A stretch of DNA of 64,000 nucleotides from assembly GCA_010405405.1 (NCBI GenBank), contig MU004237.1, positions 2,347,958 to 2,411,957 on the forward strand. Reading direction: 5' to 3'. The notes below the pieces were generated by a model that worked only from the letters and a program-made list of their open reading frames with translations, was not told the DNA's origin and did no database searches. The DNA is from Microthyrium microscopicum. Lineage: Eukaryota; Ascomycota; Dothideomycetes; Microthyriales; Microthyriaceae. Shown one piece after another: positions 1-13,508 of the stretch; position 1 is the stretch's first letter; each line of letters begins with the position of its first letter. The position numbers and the translations under genes were made by a program.

Positions 1-1805
1 ATCAGCAAAGTGCAAGGGTGGATCCAGAGGAATAACCTTCTCGGCTTTTGTATCGTAAGGACCTCCCTGTATAAGCAGCTTGAGCGTTTTGGCGGCAAAT
101 GGTGAATGAGAGATGTGCGATTCCTCACTAAGATCTCCTTGACATAGATCAGCTATAGCTTTGCAGGCCGCAGCTTTGTCGCCTAATCCCGCAATGAAAA
201 TTTCAGAGATGAAAGGACAGCCAAATCGGTTTATAAGGTCGTCTGGACGGGTCTCAATTGTGTGCATACAGAGTGGCGACAGTTGTTCGACTAGTTCGCT
301 GCGTCTCACAGATTCATCTTTCTTCGATGTTGTTGATCTGATATCTTGAATCTTCTTCATGAAGTTCGCAACATCTGGATAAAGTAAACGGCCCGAGGGG
401 CCCATGAATGGGTACAGTAACGAAGCGCGACCGATCTGGTTGGTAGCCAAATTGATGATTTTGTGGTCTTGATCGTCTGCCGTAGCTGTCTTTGTCAACA
501 GCACCAGCTCGTTGTAGACGCGCACTTTGATCTCTCGTGTATCATCCAGGACTTCAAAAGCAGTAAGAAGAACTTGATGGCCATGTTTGTCAAATGCAAG
601 CATCTCATACACATCCTTGTAAGCTTTGAGAATTTGACGACGTTGTTTCGCATTTCCATAAGCGAGAGCATAACAAACCACCTGAGAGCCCGACGACGTG
701 AATGCTAGATTTTTCAAAAGATCGGCTTCCTCTTCGTTGTTATCACCAATGACTAGGTTGAGGAAAGCTGTGAAATCTTCACTCTCAGGAGAAATGTTAA
801 GGAAGTATTCGAGCATAGCATCATGCAGAATCGTAAATCCCGTCATTTTCTTTTGTACGAGTTGATTGATTCGTTCATGAAGGTATTGGAGGATGGGTGT
901 TCTTTTCTCCGGTGAGGCCTTTAAGATTGTGGAGAGATCAGCCGAAACTTTGGTGGGCTCTGCAGATTTGAAGACAGCAAATTCAGGGCCGTAAAACTCG
1001 CGTAGCATAATTGCCTTTTGACTTTTGGACGCAACTGATCGATACATGTCGTCGAGAATCCAAGAGGCCTCTGGATCGTTAATGAGGCGGCGGATATGGC
1101 CATAAAATTCGGGAATGATCATGGCTTTGGTTTCGTTATCGCCTTCGGTGATGATCTTGGCCAGTAAGAACTTGGCATATTTGCTCTTGGCTAGTTCAAT
1201 GTAAGTCCCCTTTAGTTCTCTAGCGATTTCCTTCTTTCGAGCGATGGTGGAGTATTTGACGGCACATTGAATGATTCGGACACTGTCGTGCTTGAAGACA
1301 AAATCGTGCACTCGTCCAGTGATGATTTCAAACAATTCGGTGAGAAGCTTTTGCCGTTCGTCTTTCTGAACATGAGACTTCAACCGCAATCTCTCCCACA
1401 GCTTCTTGGCTCGTGCAATCTCGTCGGCGTTTGGTTTGGCAGCTTTGCGGGCAGCAGCCTGTTCCTTTTGCTTCTTGTGGGACTCTCGAGATTTGTTTGG
1501 ATCTAGAAAGTGTCAGTCCAGTGCTTCAGACTGCAGATAGTAGAGTAAATAGAAATCATACCATCTTGTCCATTGGCGGGTGCATCTTCCCGCTTTTTGT
1601 GTGATTGAACGGGTATGGCCTTGTCTTGTTCATCATCAAAGCCTTCAAAGTCGCTGGTGTCGTCGGAGATGTCTTTGCGGAGCGGGGCGGTACTTGGAGT
1701 GAACGTTTTCTTTGGCGCAGGATTGGCAGTCTTTTGTTTCTTGAAATTCTGGTTCTTCGAAGCTGGGGCAAAGGATTGCGACTTTCTCTTCTCGGGTAGA
1801 GCCAT
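1..1805 (-). CDS. PUF6: Pumilio-family RNA-binding protein Puf6 (3' end cut by window)
   Basis: Puf6-type proteins are nucleolar PUM-HD proteins with a C-terminal CPL region; in yeast Puf6 acts in 60S ribosome biogenesis and represses ASH1 mRNA (family knowledge). The start is ATG at 1805-1803, opening a Lys-rich, low-complexity N-terminus (MALPEKRKSQSF) followed by an acidic stretch (DDTSDFEGFDDEQD). Exon 1 is 1805-1562; a 59 nt intron (1561-1503, GTATGA..CTAG) joins it in frame to exon 2 (1502 to the window edge). Exon 2 has the diagnostic block ARAKKLWERLRLK, then helical repeats (HDFVFKHDSVRIIQCAVKYS, KSKYAKFLLAKI, FTSSGSQVVCYALAYG, DKHGHQVLLTAFEVLDDT) and ATNQIGRASLLYPF near the C-terminal domain. 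The stop lies upstream of base 1. The frame is open to 1952, but that extension runs into the transposon terminal repeat and lacks family similarity, so 1805 is preferred. Only about 116 bp separate the ATG from the inserted element. Confidence 0.9.
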
Positions 1806-1920
1806 GATAATGGGTGGATGTAGAGAGTTTGGAGTTTGGTGGAAAGATGGAAATATTTCTTTGGATCCAAAATTTCGAGTTGGAAAAATATTGAAAACAA
1901 AAATGGTGAGGGGAGACATA

Positions 1921-2010
1921 TATGACGGCGCATTATCGCCAACACCGCTCAAGATAAGAACTTCTAAACTTCTAAACTTCTAAACACGTTATTATATTAC
2001 TATATTAATG
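1921..2010 (+). repeat. Left inverted terminal repeat of the RIP-degenerated element
   Basis: This arm of about 90 bp matches the reverse complement of 13130-13232 almost base for base. It contains three tandem copies of the 8-mer CTTCTAAA (about 1961-1984), then CACGTTATTATATTACTATA. The right arm has four copies of the same 8-mer. The outer 60 bp keep normal composition, including CA and TG dinucleotides, unlike the interior. Confidence 0.88.
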
Positions 2011-4268
2011 ACGTTACCCTATTACTATATTACTATATTATCCTTTAATCTCTAGAGCTCTAGGTTATTAATTATAGATAATTATAATTCTACCTTACTA
2101 CTTAGAAGTTATTATATTTATATTAGGATATATCTTTTTAATAAGTTAGTATAGTTATATATATATTATATAATAATTAGTAAAAAGTATAAAGTATAAA
2201 GTATATAAATAATTACTAAATATAAGTTTATATTACTATTTAATAAATAGGTATATATATATATATCTACCTAAACTAATTAAGTATTTATCTCTTTCCT
2301 AAAATTATTCTTTATACTTTTTACTTTATTATCTTATTTATAATAAAATACTAGGCCTTACTTCTATTAATTTAGAGTTCTATTAAGATAAAATTAAAAA
2401 TCTTATTATAAGATAGTTTTTTACTTATTTAAAAGTTATATATTAGCTAAAAGAAAACTATAATATTAACGTTACGCTAAGTATACTATATTAAAAGATT
2501 AAGTAATAAAAGATCTAATGCCTTATAGCTTTTCTATTAGAGCGCTATAAAAAGCTTAAAGAAATAATAAAATTCTTATTTTATAATAAGAATAATAATA
2601 AAGATAAAATACTCTTTACTCTTTAAATTATAGAATATTTAATAACTATATAAACTCTCTAGTATTATTAGTAAAAGCTTACTCTTAAATGCTACTATAA
2701 GTTTACGTTAGATAAAGATTTTATAATAGCTTACTACTAAGATAAAGTAATAGTTTTAGTTAAGCTTTATAAAGCTTATTTATTAGTGTCATTATATAGC
2801 TATTAAGCTCTAGCTACTAGACTTTATAAATATAAATACCTAATTCTAGAGGCCTAGATTAATTAAATTTAATAAGATTTAGATCCTATTAATATATAAG
2901 CTTACTAGAGATAAAAATATTAAAAACGTAGTAAATATAGGACTAAAGGCCTAAACTATATCTAATTAATTAATAAGTATAATAAACTTAAAAAAGTAAG
3001 AATTAAAATTTATAGCTATATTAATACCTACTTATAAAATATAATCTAGTATTATGTTAGTATATTAAATACTATAAGTATAAGTTATTTATATTAGTAC
3101 TTAGATTAGTTAACTATTAATCTTATAATCCTTTAGTTTATTTACTTAGATTAAGAAGGTAAAACTATAATACTTACTAACGCTTATTATAAGTTTATAA
3201 AGGCTCTAAAGTATAGAATTTCTTTCTTAGATTATTATCTATATAAGACTAGTATTATAAATTAAAGGATTAAGTACTAATAAAAAAGCCTTAATAGATT
3301 AGCATTAACTAAATAGTAAGTAAGTTATATAACTATATATACTTAAGAGTTAGTACTAATATAATAACTTACTAAATATTCTTTAATAAGCTAGTTAACA
3401 AAGGTTCTTATTTAAAAAATAAACTTAAAGACTAAATTATAATACTAGCTATTTATCTTCTTATTCTACGACGTATAGTAAAGGAATTTATTAATAACTA
3501 GAATAATTATAAGATTATTAATAATAAAAAAAAATAACTATACGTAGTAAATAGTAAACCTTAGTATCTATATACTTTTCTTTAAAGAGCATAAAATATA
3601 AGCCTAGTTATTAATCTAGTAGTATTTTAGGCTAAGAAAGTAGTAGTAGGAAACTAGAATAAGAACGCTTTTTTACTATTTAATATACTTTAATAGTATA
3701 ATAAAAAGCTAGATATAATAAAATTTAATCCTAATAGTAACCCCTTTAAAATAAAAAAGGATTAGCATAACCTAATAAATCTATATCTTAGTTACTATCT
3801 CTACTTATAAAAAATAATTAGTTATTATATAGTATTAAGTAATACCCTAATTTTAGCTACTCTTAAAAATTCTTAAAGTAATAAAGCTTAAATTAGAGAT
3901 TACTTAAACTACCTTATAGTTTAGGAGATATAAAGGGCTATAAATAAAGATAATAGAGATAATAATATTATAAAGTTTTAGGCTATTATAGAATATATAG
4001 GACTTAGCTATTTTAATAATAATTAATTAAAGGATAATTCTAATATTAATTTAGCTAAAAAAGAGGAAATTTAAGCTAATAATATAAAAAGTAAGGATAA
4101 TATAAAAGAGGAGCTTTAGTTTATATTTAGGCGTTCTAATTAATAATAATAATTTATAATAATTTTATATACTTTAACTACTTTTTAAAACCTTATTATA
4201 CTAGTAAAGCTTAATACTATAAGGTATATTATTAGATAAATAGTATATTTCCTTTATATTAAGTAGTT

Positions 4269-4328
4269 AAAGATTTCTAAGTCTCTTAAGTTTCTTAAAT
4301 CTCTTAAATCTCTTAAGTCTCTTAAAAA
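4269..4328. repeat. Short tandem repeat, unit near TCTTAAGTC
   Basis: About six imperfect tandem copies of a 9-10 bp unit (TCTCTTAAGTTTCTTAAATC and similar) inside the AT-rich block. The divergence between copies is compatible with RIP acting on a former minisatellite. Confidence 0.55.
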
Positions 4329-7300
4329 GGATAATATAGACGTTACTTAAATTTTTAGTTTTTTTCTTTATTCTTAATAGTATTAATAATAGAGTAAGGG
4401 CTTATAGTAGCATTAGGCTTAGTACTCTTAAGTACTTATCTTATTATTATAAATAGCGTATAAATTAATTATAATTAAGTAACTAAAATATAATGCCTAA
4501 AGTATTAGGCGCTTATAAGCATATTTTCTAAAAGAGTTATTCTTATGCCTTTAGTTATATCTATTAATTTATAAAAGCCTAGGTAAAGATAAATAAAAGA
4601 TAATCTAAGGCCTTATATATTATTACTATTAGTACTATATATAATTAAAAACCTAGATAATATAATTAAGGTTTCTAACTCTAAAACGCTACTATAATTA
4701 TAGTAATATATTAAATAAGAGCTTTTCCTTATTAAGATAAAAGAATATAATAATATTCTATTATAAAATCTAAGTAATAAAAGAACTCTAAATAATTTTA
4801 TTAAGATATAATATAGTTAGAGAAGCTACTAGAACTATATAAGATATAGATTAATAAATACTATAGCAAAGCTAAATTTTATTATATAAAAGATTTAATA
4901 AGGCGTATTAGTAATTCCTAAAAAAAAAGGTATAAGATTCTATTAAGATATAAGTATAAAAACTTACCTTAGTTTAGTTCCTAAAATAACCTTAGTATAA
5001 ATAGAATAGAAAGTAAAAATTTATTTTTATATTATTAACTATAAGACGTAGGGTAACTATATATAATTTAACTTTATTAAAGAATATTATAAGTAGCTTA
5101 GTTATTAAGGTAGCTTATATTAATGTATATAATAACTTTAGTAAATATAGACCTTTTTTAAAGTAACGTTAAGAGTATTTAAGACTTTATTTATAAATAC
5201 TTAACTCCTTATTTAGATAATATAGTACTTACTAACTATAATAAAGTCTTTACTTATAATAGAGGTATTTAAAACGTTAAACTTGCTAGTAAAATTAAAC
5301 TAAGTAAAAGACCTATAGATTACGTATTTTTAAAGAATAAGAAGAGTAAGACTTTAGGCTTTTCTTTAAAATAAGGAGAGCCTCTTAAGATTAGCCTTAT
5401 TAATAGAATATATAACGTTATTAAGCTAGCTAGCATTACTATAAGTAAGTTTATTAAAAGAGCTATCTTTAATATTAATAAAAAGAATTAACTATAAATC
5501 TACTTAATTATATATAAGTATTAAGAAATTATTCTAGACTCTAATTCTAATATGCCTATCTTATTAGTACCTACCTTAAAGACTTTAAAAATACTTACTC
5601 TAAAGACTCTAAAGATATACTAATAGCTACTCTTAAAATAAACCTTTTTAAAACTTAGGTTAAATAAAGTTATTAAAGCTAATCTAGGTACTTAGGTAAA
5701 GCTTAAGAAAATTAAGCTTAATATAGACGTCCTTAAGAAAATAAAAGCTACTATACTAGAAGCTAAGCAAATTATAAAGAATTTATAAATAGTAAAGAAT
5801 CTAATAAAAAATAAAAGTAAATAAGACTCTAAGTTTACTATAAATAATAAAGATAATAGCCTTAGTAATAAGAAAAAAGCTATAGCTAGTAGTAAAAATA
5901 ATAATTCTAATGCCTTATTATTATTACTAAGAATATTATTTTAGTAACTAAGAGAGAAAAAAGCTACTAAAAAAGAGAAAAAAGCTACTATTACTAAGTA
6001 AGAAAAGAAAACTACTAAATAAGATATATAAAAGTAAGCTATATTCTAAGTTAAGCTATTAAAAAATAGTATATTTACTTATATTTCTTAATCTTATAAA
6101 GTAATACTTACTTTAATAAATAAATAAGTAGCTATAGCTATTAAAGTAGATATTCTTAAGGCAACTAAGGCTAACGTAATAATAAAGAAATATAAAGGGC
6201 GTAGAGAAAAGAATATAAAATATAAATATAAAGATAAAAAGCAAAGTAGCACTACTTAGTTACGTTAAAAGGCTATTTAGATATCTTTACTTATTTAATA
6301 CTTATTATAATTTTATTATACTTATTTTACTCTTTTCTTTACTAATTCTTAAATAATTAAGGTAGTATTAACTTACTAATAATTACTTAATAAATACTTT
6401 CTTTATAAACTTAGTAAAAGTTCTATATATAATAAATATAATGCTATCTTAATTTAGTAAAGAAGCTAATAAAACCTATAACTAGTACTAGCCTATTATT
6501 TCTAACTCTATTACTAAAGTTACTAATCTAAAAAGAATATATTAAATACTTAATTAAAAAGTAAAAAGTAAGTATAGAAAACTTACTAGGGTTTCCTCCT
6601 AATAGTAACGCTATAATTAGGATTAAGCTATATTTAGTAAGTAGATCCTACGCTAAGTCTACTAAACTATAAGTTACTTATAACTTAACTAAACTTTAAT
6701 AAACTCTAGTTTCTTAAAATAATTATTCCTTAAAGTTAACTAAGTAATCTTTTATTAAGCTTTAAGTATTACGTTCTTTATATATAAACCTTAAACTTAA
6801 ATAAAACTAAATCTTAGAAAAGGCTAATACTTTTCCTAAAATAGAACTAACTAATCTAATAATATATTCTTATATAGGTACTATATATATACTATAAAAG
6901 AATAAGTAACTAGCTTATTAAACTATTATGCTCCTTCTTTATTCTACTAAACTAATACTTTTATAATACTTAAGTAGTTTATTAATTTATAAGTTAAACC
7001 TAAATAAATATTAGTAAGTATAATAATTAATATAATTTATTAAATAGAAGTTATAAAACATAGTATAGAAAACTACTATATAAAGATAAAATAGTTAAAA
7101 AATAAGCTTAAGGAATTTATATAATATTACTATAAATACTACTAGAATTAGAACTACTAATTAAAAATTAAATTAATTAAAAGTAGTACTAAATTATAAA
7201 TCTAGAAGCTAGGGAAATTATTAGTTAAGTATTAATATATTTCTATAAAAAATTAATTATATTTCTATCTAATACTATTAATTACTTACTAAAAAATATA

Positions 7301-10300
7301 ATAATAGTTATTAAGCTCTAACTCTAATTCTAATAAACTTTCTTAGGCTATTAGTCTATAGAGAAGTTATAGTCTTATTTAAAGTAGATATAATATTAGT
7401 TAGTAAAAAATAACTTAAGAAGGATTAATAAAGTTAATTATTAAGCTACTAGGTACTTAAGGATAAGAATAGTAGGCTTTTTAATATCTAAACTATATCC
7501 TTTTAAGACTCTCTAATTAGGAGTAACTCTATTTTTTCTCTTATACGTAATATAGTTATTTATATCTTTATTATTAAATTTATAATAGCGTTCTAACTAC
7601 TTCTTACTATTATATTTATAAAGAGGGTAGCCTTTATTAAAGTTAACTTCTTAAACTAATTACTTATTCTCTCCTTATTCTATCTTTACTCTATTTATCT
7701 TTTTTAAAGCTCTTAAAGATATATTAATTTTTTTAGCGTTATTTAAAATATAAATAAGCTAGTAATACTCTCTTTATTTAGTACTATTTATCTAAATAAA
7801 GCTTACCTTAGCTTTACTTATACTTTTAAGAATTCTTCTTATTTACTTTTACCTTTTAGAAGATTTAAGTTACTAAACTTAACTAATAAGCCTATTATAT
7901 TACTATTACAATCTATATATATCTTTATCTTCTCTATTTTTAAACATACTCTAAAAATATCTAACTTCTCTTTACTATTTATATAGTGCTAAAGGTCCTT
8001 ATAAAAAAGCGTTAGGTAAGATTCTTTAATTTAATATTATATTATATTAATTTATATTTAGTTATTAGTATTAAGGACTTAATTAAATCTATAACCTTTA
8101 GAGTAAATATTATTAAGATAATATATAAGACAAAATAAAGCTTATAAATTCTTAGCTACTCCCTAATAAACTAAGAAAGTAGCTAGAAACGTATAAACTT
8201 TATTTATTTTAAAGACTTTTTAGCTAAATACTTCTATATTAGAATATTTTATAAAGTAGTAACTTTAACTATAAAGTAAGATTTAGAGAAAGTTATACCT
8301 ATATTAACTTATAATTTTAATCTACTCTTTATTCTAGATAATATACTACTAAAAAGTATATTATACTAAAAGAGGGTTAAATTTAACTTATATATACTAC
8401 TCTTAGTATTTTTAAGTTTTTATTTTTTAATATTAGACCCTAACTACCTTTTAAATAAACTAAGAAAATAATTAAGGTCTAATATAGCTTTAAAGAAGCT
8501 AATGCCTATCTAAATTAGGATTTTTATTAGTTTAATATTAAGTTAGCATTCTTTTTAATAGTAAAAAGAAATAAATAAATTTTTACTTATTAGTTATCTT
8601 ATTACTAATATATATTTCTTTTATATAAAGTATTACTTTAATTAATAATATAGTAGATAAAGATTTAGTACTTTATTAGTATATATATAATAAAGTCCTT
8701 AGTAAAAATATACTATTATATTAGATATAACTATCTTTCTAAAAAGAAGTACTACTAGCTATACTTTAATTAATACTTATAATATATACCTAAGTTTATA
8801 ATTAGCTTTAACCTATTAATATAATATTATCTCTATAAATAGAAGACTTTCTAAAAAGATAAAAAAACTAAATATATAATAAGTATCTAGAGTAGATAAA
8901 GTAATATACTTACTTTACTATTCTAAGTATAGTAATAATAAGTAAAAGTAAATATATTAAAAAATAACTACTAAAATAAATAGAGATACTAAAAGTAATC
9001 TCTACTATTTTAAAGTAAATTAATAGATAATAAAATAAATTTAGAATTTATCTAAAGTATATATTATAGGCTTAAATCTAGTAAAGAATAGTCTATAATA
9101 CGCTTTTTATATTTTTATTTCTATTAGTTATAATATATAAAATATAAGCTTACTATTCTATACCTTTAGATATTTTAAATAAACTCTTAGTTTATTCTTA
9201 AAGTTATTAATTATTATTAAGTAATAAAGTAGATAAATATATAAGCTCTATAAGTTAAAAATTTAACTACTTAGATTTTATAATATCTCTTTATAAATAA
9301 GCATAATAACTAGTTAGTAATTACTATAGCTAGTAATATATTTTTAGATATTAGCTAACTTTAAGCTACTTTTTTACTACTTAATTATTTAGTATTTAGA
9401 TATATACTATAGTTATTACTTTTACTTACTAGAGATTAGTACTTTTTAACTTAAGGAGAATGCTACTTAAATAAAAATATTTAGAAGTAGTTAACTAGTC
9501 TATCTCTATATATTAATAAACTAATAATAATATTTATTAATATCTATTTACGTTATCTAGTATATATTAATAGAAAGTATATTCTTATCTTTCTTATAAT
9601 ATATTATTAATTATATACTAAATAATAAAGTTTCTCTATTTTTTTAAAGACTTCTATATCTATATTCTTTTAATAATAATATTTACTACTTTAGATTAAT
9701 AATATATACTAAGATTTCTATCTAAGGAAAAATTAAATATATTTAAAGTATAACTACTAGCTAATAAATAATATAGTTAAATTACCTTAATAAGGCTATC
9801 TAAAGTCTTTATCTAATAAACTTAACTTTCTTAGAAAAAATATATACTTTATACTAAAGTAAAGAGTATAACCTTTATTATACGTTAGGGCTAATATATT
9901 AGATATACCTATTAATACTAAATTAAGGTAAAATTACTTTTTATAAATAAGAATACTCTTAGTAAAATTAAAAGCTTATAGTTTATATAGGTTAATAATC
10001 CTATAACCTACTTATACTATTTATATTATTTCTAATATAGTGCTTATACTTCTTAAGGATATAGAGTAGTATATAGAATTATCTCTATATATAATAATAA
10101 TAAGGTTATAATAATATTAGAAAGTCTTTAGAGAGCCTAGTTTAAATAAAAATTATAGTAGAAAATTATAATAGTTAGCTTTAGTTTTTAGGCTTTACCT
10201 TCCTTTTAATTACTAACTTACTAATATTTAGTTTAAATAGTATTTAAATAATATGCTAGTTTTTAACTAACTTTTCTCTATATTATAAAATATAAGCTTC

Positions 10301-10529
10301 TTTAATATATAGAATAACCTAATTGCTATACCCTAGACTAGAGTATAACTACTATATAAGTATAATAAGTTATATAAAACTATAGCCTTAGAAGAGTATT
10401 ATTAGTAAAATAGGTAAAGAAAGAATAAGATTAGACTTAAAAGGTATACTAGAATTACTCTATTATAACTAGTAAGCTTATCTATAATATAAAATCTCTA
10501 AATAAGAAAGTAATTAGTTATTATTAATA

Positions 10530-10561
10530 AGCCTACTATAGATAGTAGTCTATAGTAGGCT
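10530..10561. repeat. Perfect 13 bp inverted repeat (hairpin) inside the AT block
   Basis: The arms AGCCTACTATAGA (10530-10542) and TCTATAGTAGGCT (10549-10561) are perfect reverse complements around a 6 nt spacer. In sequence this AT-biased some chance palindromes are expected, but a 13 bp perfect arm with several G/C positions is notable. It could be a remnant of a nested element's end. Confidence 0.6.
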
Positions 10562-11252
10562 ATAACTAATAAAGAGTAGTAATATTATTTATATCTTATA
10601 TATAGTATCTTTAAGTAGTAAGTAGTTATAGTATTTAGTATAACTAAAATACTAATTAATTAATAGTTAAAAACTACCTATATTACTATAAATTAACTTA
10701 GCGTAATATAATATATTAATATAAAATATATTAATATTAAAGATATTAAGACTTTTTTTTAAAAGAAAAAAATTAATATAAAAAATACCTTATTATTTTA
10801 ATCTTCTCTAAAAAGCGTATTAAAAAAAAGTAACTAATAAAGTATAATAAGATATTTCTAATAATAAATACTAAAATATAAATAGTTATAAAGATTATTA
10901 TAATATTATTACCTTAAAAGAGTCCTAATATTAATTAAGATCTATTAAGATACCTTTATAGTAATTTTACTAAGTATTAGTATAAATATACTACTTAATA
11001 AGCTTTATTATAGAAAGCTTTGCTTACCTAAGTAATACGTAGTATTAAATAATACTACTTAGTAATAGAAAAGCTTTATAGCTATCCTAGCTAGTTAATA
11101 TTTATATATCTAGAAAACTAGATTAGGTTATAAAAATAGGTTAAACTAATAATCTCTATTAGTTTTAGCTACCTTAAAGCTAAGTAATTATTAAATAGTA
11201 CTTTAAAAAGTAACTATAAGTTATTCTTTTTGTTTTACTAAAATAAATATAT

Positions 11253-11318
11253 ATAATAAGTAAAATAATATCTTAATCCCTTATATAATAAGTAAAATAA
11301 TATCTTAATCCCTTATAT
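11253..11318. repeat. Direct tandem duplication, 32 bp unit
   Basis: Two consecutive, apparently identical copies of a 32 bp unit containing GTAAAATAATATCTTAATCC, offset by exactly 32 bases. Because the copies are identical inside heavily mutated DNA, the duplication probably arose after RIP. Confidence 0.75.
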
Positions 11319-13129
11319 AAGGTATCTCTTTATAAAGGATAGATATCTTAATATATTTTAATAAGTTATTTATAAAGTATACGCTATAAATAAAATACTA
11401 AGTATTTTACTATAAGGTATCTTACTATATATATTCTCTTAAGTAATCTTTAAGAAGAAATAGTATAGTAGGCTTTATAATTAATTTTATATATATAGAA
11501 GTATACTATATTAGAAAGTATAGAATTAAGAGTAAAGAGAGCTTTTTAACTAAGAAGGCTTACTTTATAATAGTAGAACGTTATTCCTAAAGTAATACTT
11601 ACTACTAAATTATTATAGTAAGACTACGTAAGTATAAAACTACTATATAGTATAAGCTTAAATAATTACTATAAATTCTATATAATTTTAAGTTATATAA
11701 ATTTTTTTAGATAATTATAAATAATATTTTTTCCTTTTTTTATAAAATAGCTAAAAAAAAATTATTTTTCTACTAACCTAGCTCTTAATATAGCTATAAA
11801 GAAACTTAATAAGACTTAGATACGTATACTACTTACTATATAAACTAGCTTAGCGCTACTTAGATATAATAGCTAGATTAAAGTTATAATTTCTCTCTTA
11901 CTTAATACTAAAAAATCTTACTTTACTAAACCTTTTCTATTATAATTTTATTACCTAATTATATTAGTTATACTTAATTTAATAAGAAAAGATAAACTTA
12001 TATATAATTTAGCTCTATAAAATTATTATATAGTAGTGTTAATTATCTTAGTACTAATTTTATACTATTTTTTTACTTTTTTTATATTCTTATAGATATA
12101 GTATTCTATAATAATAAGCTAGCTCCTTAGATATTTAAGTATAAATATATTTTATAAAATAATTAGTATTTATAAAGAATACTTACGCCTCTAGCGTTAG
12201 TAGTTTTACTAATTAATAAGCTAAATAATATATATAATAATTTAGTACGTAAGCTAAGGAATATAAACCTACTAAAACGTAACTTTACCTTATATAATAT
12301 AAATAGAGAAGTCTAAAATACTCTATATTAACGTCTTAAAGCTTATATAATTATATTAAAAGCTAGAAATTACTTTTAAGGATATAAATTAGTAGTAAAG
12401 AAGTATTAGAAAATATTATAGCTAAAGGAATAGAAGTTTTTAGTAACTTAGACTTACTAAAAGTTAGTAAAGTAGTTATAAGTAAAAAGGACAACGTATT
12501 AAAATAATATTATTTAGTAAAGGATTATATCCTCTTTACTATTAAGATATAATGCTTAACCTAAAAAGATAATATATAAAGAAATAACCTAAGAACCTAT
12601 AAAAGAAATAACGCCTTAAAAAGAATATTATAGCTAAGGCTTACCTATAAGCTAATTTAGTAAGAAACTATTATTACTAAGCTTTACTAAACTTTACTAT
12701 AGTTATAAATTTATAATCTTACTTTTATCCTTTTAAGGAAGAAGCTTTATAATACTTATTCTAATTAAAACCCTTAGGTAGTATTATTTTATTTATTAAA
12801 GCTATTTTAGGAAAGATATTATAAGTATAGTTCTCCTAAAGAATATTTCTTTATTAAATTTAATAAGCTTCTCTATAAACTAATATCTTTACTTATAATA
12901 TATCTCTATAACTATACTAAAATCTATATATAGCTTACTAGACTCTTTTATATAAGCTATAGTATTATATAAGAGTACTACCTTACTAAATATTAGTAAC
13001 CTTATTATAAATAAAGATAATTTCTATTACTAAAATATAAAAAATAATTATTACTAAAAATACTATTTAGAGATAACCTTAACTAAGAGTAGAGTAGAAT
13101 AAATATTAGAATTATTATTAATAAGGGCT

Positions 13130-13232
13130 AACGTTGCTAATATAGTAATATAGTAACGTGTTTAGAAGTTTAGAAGTTTAGAAGTTTAGAAGTTCTTATC
13201 TTGAGCGGTGTTGGCGGTAATGCGCCGTCATA
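13130..13232 (-). repeat. Right inverted terminal repeat of the RIP-degenerated element
   Basis: Reverse complement of the left arm at 1921-2010, with four rather than three CTTCTAAA units (read on the minus strand) and one C/T difference in the outer portion (ATTACCGCC here, ATTATCGCC on the left). It ends at ..CCGTCA (13230) followed by TA. The TFB4 start codon lies about 280 bp further right. Confidence 0.88.
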
Positions 13233-13508
13233 GACATATGATTAGTCAAACATTTTTGATAGCCACGATCCACGAGCCACAGTCGCGATTTCCCATTTCA
13301 GCCACTTCAATATTGACTCCATCATCGCATCTTGATCAACACATTTTCCTTGTGACATCTTCCCACCTTACAACATTGACCCTCCACTATCTACTATCCT
13401 CACGCTTGCCCTTCAACGAACTCTGTCCTTATTCGTACTCATTAACCTGTCCGTCAGATCGCGTTGCTCAGATGACAATATGATATCGCTGCCAGCTCTC
13501 TAGCCATC

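Larger units (their letters stand above)
1923..13230. mobile_element. 11.3 kb RIP-degenerated element with inverted terminal repeats
   Basis: The ends are inverted copies: TGACGGCGCATTA(T/C)CGCCAACACC... at 1923 onward and its reverse complement ending at 13230, each directly flanked by TA (1921-1922 and 13231-13232). The whole interior is extremely AT-rich, nearly lacks CA and TG dinucleotides, and is saturated with TAA/TAG in every frame, as RIP (C-to-T at CpA on both strands) would leave it. No open frame of useful length exists between about 1990 and 13200. The terminal repeats are the only parts with normal composition. A TA flank suggests a cut-and-paste DNA transposon of Tc1/mariner or pogo type, but 11 kb is far larger than usual for those, so nested insertions or another class are possible. 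No transposase can be read from the mutated sequence. Confidence 0.8.

Noticed and set aside
1503-1952. Longer open frame extending PUF6 upstream to 1952
   Set aside because: The extension runs into the transposon terminal repeat, has no family similarity and would cross the insertion border; the ATG at 1805 gives a normal Puf6 N-terminus.
1990-13130. Reading degenerate transposase or reverse-transcriptase domains from the AT block
   Set aside because: Stops in all frames every few codons and loss of nearly all CA/TG make any protein assignment unsupported without de-RIP alignment of other copies.
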